Shown here in pieces: positions 31,265-36,492 of a stretch of DNA of 36,492 bases. Position numbers and translations under genes: made by a program. The notes below the pieces were generated by a model, which saw nothing but the letters and a program-made list of their open reading frames with translations, was not told the DNA's origin and did no database searches. Within the stretch, counting starts at the first letter, position 1. The number at the start of each line of letters is the position of its first letter. Source of the DNA: Roseicella aerolata (GTDB lineage Bacteria; Pseudomonadota; Alphaproteobacteria; Acetobacterales; Acetobacteraceae); assembly GCF_020523605.1 (NCBI RefSeq), contig NZ_JAJAQI010000049.1, positions 1 through 36,492 of the forward strand. The letters are read 5' to 3'.

Positions 31265-31879
31265 TCAGGGCAGCTGGATCCCGAACCGCTCGCGGAGCCC
31301 GGGGGCGTTGAGTTCGGCGCTCACGATCCACTTGCGCGAGTAGGCCACCACGTCCGCCAGCTGGAGCAGCCGGGACGCGGCCGAGTCTACGCGCCCGACC
31401 CGGTTCACCCCGCGGAACCGCCCGTCCTCGCGCCGCGCCCGCTCGATCTCCGCCTCGAAAGCGGGGTGGTCGTTGTGGTGGTTCACGTGCGTGATGACGT
31501 CCATATTGCCAATCGTCACGCGCCCCAGGATGTCGCGCTTGAACCTGGCCAGCCCGGCCTTCGCAGTCTCAACGACGGCCGCCGCGTAGAGCACAGGGGC
31601 GGGGCGGCCGCGTGCAGCGACCTTCTGGTTCACCAGCACAACCCGGTCGCGCGGCGGCGCCGCCCAGAAGCGCTGCATCAGGCCCTGGAGGTAGCCGTCG
31701 TCCAGCCGGGAGGCGTGAATCTCGTCCGCGTCGGGCTCAAGCAGGTCGCTCAGGCACTTGTCCACGCGGCCGGCGTCGCGCGCCAGGACCACCACGGCGC
31801 CGAGGTAGAGATCTCCGGCGCCGGCGGTCCCATGCTCGTCAATGAAGAGGAGGACCTTCTTGTTGAGCCGCCCGGCCAA
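31265..31879 (-). CDS. DUF3800 domain protein
   Basis: A 204-residue soluble protein. The opening VLLFIDEHGTAGAGDLYLGAVVV corresponds to the Y-I-D-E-S-G strand of DUF3800 (usually DES, here DEH), a family with an RNase H-like fold. Later acidic residues expected for metal binding are in VITHVNHHNDHPAFEAEIE and at the end in SRLLQLADVVAYSRK, where the Asp of QLAD is the family's last conserved carboxylate. Members are frequent on plasmids and near defence genes but have no proven activity. It follows repA on the minus strand, about 26 bases after the repA stop, with one copy of the 67-bp repeat at the junction. The hairpin at 31231-31259 ends it. Confidence 0.8.
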   Translation of the reverse strand: MAGRLNKKVLLFIDEHGTAGAGDLYLGAVVVLARDAGRVDKCLSDLLEPDADEIHASRLDDGYLQGLMQRFWAAPPRDRVVLVNQKVAARGRPAPVLYAAAVVETAKAGLARFKRDILGRVTIGNMDVITHVNHHNDHPAFEAEIERARREDGRFRGVNRVGRVDSAASRLLQLADVVAYSRKWIVSAELNAPGLRERFGIQLP

Positions 31880-31890
31880 TCCCGCAGCAC

Positions 31891-31957
31891 CTACCTGCTA
31901 GCTTCTACCGCCTATGCGGTAGGCGCTTCGGCATAGCGCTGGCGGCGGGCGCCCGCG
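31891..31957 (-). repeat. 67-bp inverted repeat, right copy
   Basis: Inverted partner of 30738-30804. It overlaps the last 17 codons and the stop of repA, so RepA's final residues (RAPAASAMPKRLPHRR) are written in repeat sequence. The left copy, read in the same sense, encodes RAPAASTTPKRLPHRR and a stop, hinting that the left copy may derive from a repA 3' end. A GCTAGC lies at 31898-31903. Confidence 0.88.
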
Positions 31958-32918
31958 CGCGCTCGGGGACCGGGGCAGGGGAGGGCATGAGGGTGATGGC
32001 CTCGTCATCCACGCGCACCTGCGCCTCCGGGTAGGCGGAGAGGGCGAGGGCGAGGGCCTCGCGGGCGTGCGCCTTGAACTGGCGCTGGAGCGCGAAGCCG
32101 GCACCGAACTGCCTATAGAGCGCCGGCCACGGAACCCGGGTCGGCTTCGCCAGGTGATGGAGGCGATAGGCGAGCCAGATGTAGAGGTCGATCGCCATGC
32201 TGCGCCCCGACAGCGCCCGGATGGCAGATTCGCGCACGGGGAGGGGGTGCCGGATGAGGCTCTCGTAGAAGACCTCGTCGAGCACCACCGTCTCGCGCCA
32301 GAGCGAGAGCTGAGCGCCGTCCTTGTCTCGGCCGGGAAGTATCGCCTCTCGGACGAAGCCGCCGTTCATCACGGCCTCGCCGCCCTCGCCGATGCGGTAG
32401 AAGGTCAGTCGGCAAAGGCTGAGGCGCCGGCTCTGCTCGCGGACCGCCTCATAGCCCTTGCCACCGCTGTTCAGGCCCATCGCCTTGAGCCAGCTGTGCA
32501 TGGACCGGCCGAGCTCGACCTCGCGGGAGCGGGTCTTGATGGCCTCCGTCTGCAGGTAGAGGAGGATCAGCCGGGCCACGTAGCCGAACGGCACCCCGAC
32601 CATCGTCCCGTCGTGCGTCTTGCCGCTGTCGATCCTCAGGCGGATGTCCGCGCCGTCACGGACCCACTCGTTCGCCTCGATCCGCTTGTGGGGTAGGGCG
32701 GTCATGGCGAAGCCGGCGTGCACAAAGTTCGGCGTGCCGTCCTCGTCGGTCAGGACCATGTGGATCGCCTCGACGCAGCGCCGGTCGAGGGCCGTGGGCG
32801 CGAGGTTCAGGGCCTGCTGGATGCCGAGCACCTCCAGCCGGCTGCGCAGGCGCCCTTCAAGAGCCTCTTCGGCGCCCACGGAAAGGGGCCAGGCGGTGGT
32901 GTCGTTGGAGTCGCGCAT
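31905..32918 (-). CDS. repA: Plasmid replication initiator RepA (RepA_C family)
   Basis: A 337-residue initiator. The start at 32918 is chosen because the open frame beyond it runs through the iterons; no clear Shine-Dalgarno is present. Typical stretches of the plasmid-encoded RepA family are HAGFAMTALPHKRI, GVPFGYVARLILLYLQTEAIKTRSREVELGRSMHSWLKAMGL, LSLCRLTFYR and WRETVVLDEVFYESLIRHPLPVRESAIRALSGRSMAIDLYIWLAYRLH, a winged-helix arrangement, followed by FKAHAREALALALSAYPEAQV. The last 17 codons lie in the 67-bp repeat. It would bind the iterons just upstream and, as usual for such proteins, repress itself. Confidence 0.9.
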   Translation of the reverse strand: MRDSNDTTAWPLSVGAEEALEGRLRSRLEVLGIQQALNLAPTALDRRCVEAIHMVLTDEDGTPNFVHAGFAMTALPHKRIEANEWVRDGADIRLRIDSGKTHDGTMVGVPFGYVARLILLYLQTEAIKTRSREVELGRSMHSWLKAMGLNSGGKGYEAVREQSRRLSLCRLTFYRIGEGGEAVMNGGFVREAILPGRDKDGAQLSLWRETVVLDEVFYESLIRHPLPVRESAIRALSGRSMAIDLYIWLAYRLHHLAKPTRVPWPALYRQFGAGFALQRQFKAHAREALALALSAYPEAQVRVDDEAITLMPSPAPVPERARAPAASAMPKRLPHRR

Positions 32919-32953
32919 GCAGGAGTACGCTGCACATTCCAGCCTGTCGGTGC

Positions 32954-33270
32954 AATTCGTACCCTGCCGACGCTGCCTTGGTGGCGAGCTTTTCCCCCGG
33001 CGTGGCTCGTACCCTGCCGACGTCCCTAGGAAGCTATTTGAATCCCTATTTGGATGCGTCACCAGGGTACGGGGGACGACTCGGGTTTCGTCGGTCGGGT
33101 ACGAAGCGGCGTCACCAGGGTACGAATCGGTTGTGGATAAGCGGCGCCGGATCGGTCCGCGCCAGGGCGTCACCAAAGTACGAATCGGGGCGGCCCAGTC
33201 GTCCGCACGCTGAGACAGCGGGGAAGCGGGGCAGGGGAGGGGTGTCGATTCGATTCGTACTCTACCGACG
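32954..33270. other. oriV: Replication origin with seven iterons
   Basis: A 15-20 base element with core CGTACCCTGCCGACG recurs in both directions. Forward: 32954-32972, 33007-33022 and 33251-33270. Reverse, as CGTCACCAGGGTACG or close variants: 33057-33071, 33089-33105 (most divergent), 33110-33129 and 33168-33187. A perfect DnaA box, TGTGGATAA, stands at 33132-33140. An AT-rich direct repeat, CTATTTG(A/G)AT at 33034-33043 and 33046-33055, could be the melting site. With repA starting 36 bases away this is a complete iteron origin. Confidence 0.88.
33132..33140 (+). promoter_or_regulatory. DnaA box
   Basis: TGTGGATAA is the exact complement of the canonical TTATCCACA. It lies between two reverse iterons inside the origin. 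Confidence 0.8.
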
Positions 33271-33285
33271 CCCTCATCGTAGCTG

Positions 33286-33633
33286 CTAGCTGCTGCCACG
33301 ACGCCGTGGGGCGGGCGTCGCCCGGAGGTCCTCCGGATGCACGTCGAACCCTGCGGCTGCCAGGGCCCGGCACATCAGCACCTTCTGCGTCGTGCCCTCG
33401 GCCCGCGCCCTGTCGGCGAGCTGGTCGCCGAGGGCGCGGCGGACCCGGATGTTCACCTGTACGAGCTCCTCCTCGGTCGGCGCCGGGGGAGGGGCGGCCG
33501 GGGCAGAGGAGGGGGGCCGCGGCGAGAGGGAGGCGGGCGGCAGCCCAGCCTGCTGCGCGACGGCGTCGGCGGCGGCGAGCGACTCCCGCGCGGAGGGACG
33601 GGCGATGGCGGGCTTCAGGCCCTTGCTGGACAT
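33286..33633 (-). CDS. Ribbon-helix-helix partition protein (ParG-like)
   Basis: A 115-residue protein with a flexible Ala/Pro-rich N-terminal half and a C-terminal ribbon-helix-helix domain: VQVNIRVRRALGDQLADRARAEGTTQKVLMCRALAAAGF. This is the build of ParG/Omega-type centromere-binding partners of ParA, where the N-terminal tail stimulates the ATPase. GAGGT lies before the ATG. It follows parA by 42 bases on the same strand. Its stop codon is embedded in a GCTAGC (33285-33290) and its leader holds another within a near-palindrome (33655-33670). It probably binds the centromere and represses the par operon. Confidence 0.78.
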   Translation of the reverse strand: MSSKGLKPAIARPSARESLAAADAVAQQAGLPPASLSPRPPSSAPAAPPPAPTEEELVQVNIRVRRALGDQLADRARAEGTTQKVLMCRALAAAGFDVHPEDLRATPAPRRRGSS

Positions 33634-33675
33634 GCGGGGACCTCGTGCGTGCTTATATCTGCTAGCATATACCCA

Positions 33676-34344
33676 CTATGCCCGAGCGCGGGCCGCCTTC
33701 GGCTTCGGAGGCAGCCAACCAAGCTTTCGCAGCTCGGCAACCAGCTCCGCGACCTCCTGGGCGGCATCGCCGCCAGAGGGGACGCGCCCGGAGAAGGTCA
33801 TCTCGGCAAAGGCGACGCGGTCGCCGATCCCTGCAGCCGTGCGGGGGAGGGCAGCCGCGTCGAGCTCGGCCACCGCGTGCCGCGACACCGCGGTTGCCTG
33901 CTTGAGGCGCGAGGGCACCACGCGCGCGGGGATGGCGCGCCGCGCCGCGCGAGCAGCGCTATCCACCAGCTCCAGGGTCTTTGCGGCTTGCTCGACGTCA
34001 GCGCGGCTTGGCGTGCAGGGCACGAGCACGGCGTCGGCGGCGGCCATCGCGAGGAGGGCGGCCCGGTTGCCGAAGCCGGCGGTGTCCACGAGCACCAGGT
34101 CGGACTGCGGCGACAGCTCGTCGATCGCCGTCGCGAGGCGCGCCTCGTCGGCCTCGGCGCGGACTGCGATGGCCGGGCCCTCGTAGGCCTGCTCGGCCCA
34201 GGAGGCGTAGGCACGGTTCGGGTCGGCGTCCACGACCGCAACGCGCAGCCCCTCGGCGGCGAGGGTGCCGGCCAGCGCCATCACAATCGTCGTCTTGCCA
34301 GCACCGCCCTTCGTGGATGCCACCGTAAGCACCGTCGCTGCCAC
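33676..34344 (-). CDS. parA: ParA-family partition ATPase
   Basis: A 222-residue Walker-type ATPase for plasmid segregation. The start is the GTG at 34344, five bases after a perfect AAGGAGG; an earlier GTG at 34359 would place that site inside the gene. Deviant Walker A STKGGAGKTT at about 10-19, Walker A' VAVVDADPNRAYASW and Walker B DLVLVDTAGFGNRAALLA are intact. It lacks the N-terminal HTH of type Ia ParA, so belongs to the short type Ib (ParF-like) group, which fits the RHH partner downstream. A promoter with two GCTAGC sites lies upstream. Confidence 0.92.
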   Translation of the reverse strand: MAATVLTVASTKGGAGKTTIVMALAGTLAAEGLRVAVVDADPNRAYASWAEQAYEGPAIAVRAEADEARLATAIDELSPQSDLVLVDTAGFGNRAALLAMAAADAVLVPCTPSRADVEQAAKTLELVDSAARAARRAIPARVVPSRLKQATAVSRHAVAELDAAALPRTAAGIGDRVAFAEMTFSGRVPSGGDAAQEVAELVAELRKLGWLPPKPKAARARA

Positions 34345-34383
34345 GTGGTCCTCCTTCACTCGCGCGAGGCTTGCTCGCGATCA

Positions 34384-34426
34384 GCTATAGCAGCGACAAG
34401 CTAGCGGCCACAAGTTATACGCTAGC
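34384..34426 (-). promoter_or_regulatory. parA promoter with paired GCTAGC operator
   Basis: On the minus strand, TTGTGG (34408-34413) and TATAGC (34384-34389) are 18 bases apart. GCTAGC occurs at 34400-34405, inside the spacer, and at 34421-34426, just upstream of the -35. The two are 21 bases apart, two helical turns, so a dimeric repressor would bind both on one face. ParG-like autoregulation is the obvious reading. Confidence 0.5.
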
Positions 34427-34504
34427 TCCTATCAATCTGGCAGGGCGAAAAACCTATTCTTCTGGGCTAAACTCGCCAGCGAATCGGGAAAACGGACGGA
34501 CGGC

Positions 34505-36328
34505 TTGAGGCGGACCACGATCATCGAGGGGCAGGTGACTGCGGCGCGCGCCCAGCTGGCAGTCGACCCGGTCTTGGACCGCCACCTCGCCCGCTCGCTC
34601 TCGGCGACGATCGCAGGGGAGGCGCGCATCGGGTTCGCACGAGCCTTTACCGCCGCGGTCGTATCTGCGCACTGGCGCGCCCTCGGCGGAGCAAAACCTC
34701 GTCCGCTCCCGTTGGCCGTCCCGCTTGCGCCGCTCGGCATTGAGGCGCGCGAGGCGGCCGCGCGCCTGGGACAGGGCGTCGCGAACCAGCCTGGAAAGGC
34801 GGAACACCTGGTAGGCGCGGTCTACACCTCGGCCCTGCCGGACGCCCACCGTGCCGAGCACGGCGTCTTCTACACCCCACGGGCCCTCGTCGGACGGCTA
34901 CTCGACATGGCGGAGGCGGCCGGCGTCGACTGGCGCGCGGCGCGCGTGCTGGACCCGGCCTGCGGCGGCGGCGCCTTCCTCGTCGCGGCCGCCAACCGCA
35001 TGGCAGCCGCGCTCAGCGACCTCGAGCCCGCGCTTGCCCTACGGCAAATTGGCCTGCGGCTCCGCGGCTTCGAGCTGGATCCCTTCGCGGCCTGGCTGGC
35101 GCAGGCGATGCTCGACGCGCGGCTCGCCGACCTCGCCCGCCGCGCCGGCCGCCCCGTCCCGGTAATGGTCGAGGTGCGCGACAGCCTCGACCTGCGGACC
35201 GCAGAGGTGGGCGCCTTCGACCTGGTGGTCGGCAATCCTCCATACGGCCGCGTGTCGCTCCCGCCCGAGCGGCGCGCAGCCTTCTCGCGGGCCGTGTACG
35301 GGCACGCCAACCTCTACGGCCTCTTCACCGACGCCGCACTTCGCTGGACCGCTCCGGGCGGGCTGGTGGCCTACGTAACGCCGACGTCGATGCTGTCCGG
35401 CCTCTACCACAAGGCCCTGCGGGCGCTCCTCGCGCGCGAGGCGCCGCCCGTCGCCGTCGACATCGTGGCCGAGCGCTCAGGCGTGTTCGAGGACGTGCTG
35501 CAGGAGACGATGCTCGCCGTCTATCGCCGCGCCGGGCGGCGCAGCACCGGACGGGTCGGCTTCCTGAGCGTGGCCATCGATGGGACCGCAGATAGCAGCC
35601 CAGCCGGAACCTTCAGTCTGCCGCGCGACCCGGAGGTCCCTTGGCTGTTGCCGCGGACGCGCGGGCAGGCCGGGCTCGCGCGGCGGCTGCGCGCCATGCC
35701 GCACCGCCTTTCCAACTATGGCTACGGCGTCTCGACCGGACCGCTGGTGTGGAACCGTCACAAGCCACAGTTTCGCGATGCGCGATGCAAAGACGCCTAC
35801 CCCGTCGTGTGGGCCGAGAGCATCACCTCAGACGGTCGCTTCGTTTGGAGGACCGAAAAGCGGAACCATGCGCCGTGGTTCGCGGCCAACCTGCCGCGAG
35901 ATGCGTGGCTCCTCGCGGACAGACCTTGCGTCCTGCTCCAGCGCACCACTGCAAAGGAGCAGCAGCGCCGCCTCATCGCGGCGGAGATGCCGGCCGAGTT
36001 CCTCCGCCAGCACGGCGCCGCGGCCGTCGAGAACCACCTTAACATGGTGCGGGCGGTGGTTTCGCAGCCCCCGGTGCCCTCCGCCGCGGTAGCTGCGCTG
36101 CTCAACAGCGCCGCCGCCGACGCGGCCTTCCGCTGCATCAACGGTTCGGTGGCCGTCTCCGCTTTCGAACTCGAGGCTATGCCGCTGCCGCCGCCGGACG
36201 TCATGTGCCGGGTCGCCGCGCTCGTGATGGCCGGCGCTCCGCGTGCGGAGGTCGAGGCGGTGATCGCGGACGCCTACATGCGCAGGGCAGGGCAGGGGGA
36301 CGACGCGGATGCTGCCGCCGCTGCCTGA
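34505..36328 (+). CDS. Type II N6-adenine DNA methyltransferase, PstI/BsuBI-like
   Basis: A 607-residue modification methylase. After a helical N-terminal region comes YTPRALVGRLLDMA, then SAM-binding motif I DPACGGGAFLVAAANRM at about 150-166, FELDPFAAWLAQ (motif II) and the catalytic motif IV NPPYG at about 244-248, marking N6-adenine methylation. The second half, from about 380, holds the target-recognition region (NYGYGVSTGPLVWNRHK, TEKRNHAPWF). NPPY enzymes of this layout pair with BsuBI/PstI endonucleases, and the overlapping short gene downstream supports that; those enzymes recognise CTGCAG. TTG start at 34505, weakly supported; a GTG near 34533 is possible. The gene appears intact. 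Confidence 0.85.
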   Translation: MRRTTIIEGQVTAARAQLAVDPVLDRHLARSLSATIAGEARIGFARAFTAAVVSAHWRALGGAKPRPLPLAVPLAPLGIEAREAAARLGQGVANQPGKAEHLVGAVYTSALPDAHRAEHGVFYTPRALVGRLLDMAEAAGVDWRAARVLDPACGGGAFLVAAANRMAAALSDLEPALALRQIGLRLRGFELDPFAAWLAQAMLDARLADLARRAGRPVPVMVEVRDSLDLRTAEVGAFDLVVGNPPYGRVSLPPERRAAFSRAVYGHANLYGLFTDAALRWTAPGGLVAYVTPTSMLSGLYHKALRALLAREAPPVAVDIVAERSGVFEDVLQETMLAVYRRAGRRSTGRVGFLSVAIDGTADSSPAGTFSLPRDPEVPWLLPRTRGQAGLARRLRAMPHRLSNYGYGVSTGPLVWNRHKPQFRDARCKDAYPVVWAESITSDGRFVWRTEKRNHAPWFAANLPRDAWLLADRPCVLLQRTTAKEQQRRLIAAEMPAEFLRQHGAAAVENHLNMVRAVVSQPPVPSAAVAALLNSAAADAAFRCINGSVAVSAFELEAMPLPPPDVMCRVAALVMAGAPRAEVEAVIADAYMRRAGQGDDADAAAAA

Positions 36329-36389
36329 CGTCGCGGAGGCCCAGGCCCGGCTGCAGGCGATCTTCCCCGAGGGTGTTGATTGCCACTGA
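36309..36389 (+). pseudogene. BsuBI/PstI-family restriction endonuclease, cut by IS21 insertion
   Basis: The ATG at 36309 overlaps the methylase end by 20 bases. It opens MLPPLPDVAEAQARLQAIFP, a start I associate with BsuBI/PstI restriction enzymes next to such methylases. At about codon 22 the gene meets the IS21-type end at 36374 and stops at 36387-36389 after four or five IS-encoded residues. The catalytic part is gone or displaced beyond the IS. Identity rests on a short stretch plus its partner. Confidence 0.55.
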
Positions 36390-36492
36390 GAGCTGACCCG
36401 GGATTGCCATGAGGATTTGACCCGGGTTGTGGCTGGAAGTTCGGGGTTTTCGGCTTCTGTCAGGTGGGTTGTGGCCTCCTTTCGTGCTTGGC
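36374..36492. mobile_element. Left end of an IS21-family element, continues past window
   Basis: From 36374 the sequence reads TGTTGATTGCCACTGAG and so on, a common IS21-family terminus. The block GATTGCCA...TGACCCGGG occurs twice in tandem, 36378-36402 and 36402-36426, as expected for the multiple terminal repeats that IS21 transposase (IstA) binds. istA and istB would lie beyond the window. Confidence 0.75.

Noticed and set aside
30932-31936. A plus-strand frame of 334 codons
   Set aside because: Antisense to DUF3800 and overlaps the putative small RNA; no recognisable domain. Its end is only the 67-bp repeat.
32919-33299. 127-codon N-terminal extension of RepA
   Set aside because: The extension is encoded by iterons and the DnaA box; its residues resemble no RepA N-terminus.
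1-36492. CRISPR arrays, tRNA or rRNA genes
   Set aside because: No regularly spaced direct repeats, cloverleaf-like segments or rRNA sequence were seen on either strand; the origin repeats are iterons of mixed orientation without uniform spacers.

Overview
This is a GC-rich (roughly 70 percent or more by eye) stretch of an alphaproteobacterial replicon, most likely a conjugative plasmid or megaplasmid. Evidence for a plasmid: an iteron/DnaA-box origin next to a RepA_C-type initiator, a ParA plus ribbon-helix-helix partition pair, a complete VirB/VirD4 type IV secretion operon, a MobF relaxase and StbABC-like genes. Protein style and GC suggest Acetobacteraceae (Roseomonas-like) or Methylobacteriaceae. 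That placement is inference; no rRNA or other taxonomic marker is present.

Layout. 1-2016: the 3' end of a GH15 glucoamylase gene, then a badly frameshifted EamA transporter pseudogene. 2161-5006: a copper-resistance pair copA-copB, with an FNR/FixK-like dyad upstream. 5007-5990: IS debris (the end of an IS1182-type transposase). 5989-10923 (minus): a seven-gene unit starting with a BigR/SqrR-type persulfide-sensing ArsR repressor, followed by a persulfide-dioxygenase-like metallo-beta-lactamase, two YeeE/YedE halves, TauE/SafE, DUF302 and a CueO-like multicopper oxidase. A divergent DUF442 sulfurtransferase gene (10983-11431) is broken by a nonsense codon and a frameshift. 11618-12559: a tiny Met-rich membrane peptide and a hypothetical protein.

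12847-24888 (plus): conjugation operon in the order hypothetical, virB1, B2, B3, B4, B5, EexN-like, B6, B7, B8, B9, B10, B11, virD4. Nearly every junction is an ATGA-type or similar overlap. 24874-28509 (minus): the 1112-residue MobF relaxase-helicase and a small coiled-coil protein. 28693-30396 (plus): three genes laid out like the stbABC operon of R388. The 28510-28692 gap between the divergent units is where R388 keeps oriT.

30397-31264 holds a broken P-loop kinase gene, a possible small structured RNA and a hairpin. A DUF3800 gene and repA follow (minus), then the iteron origin (32954-33270), the RHH partition gene and parA. A 67-bp inverted repeat links the broken kinase gene to the repA 3' end, and GCTAGC sites recur at junctions of the rep/par module.

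The window ends with a PstI/BsuBI-like type II modification methyltransferase whose overlapping restriction gene is cut off after about 22 codons by the end of an IS21-family element running out of the window.

The backbone is therefore a self-transmissible, partitioned plasmid carrying copper and sulfide/persulfide defence cargo. The points most worth checking are the BigR operon that ends in a multicopper oxidase, the Stb-oriT-relaxase arrangement, the putative small RNA, the short inverted-repeat element and the IS-inactivated restriction gene.
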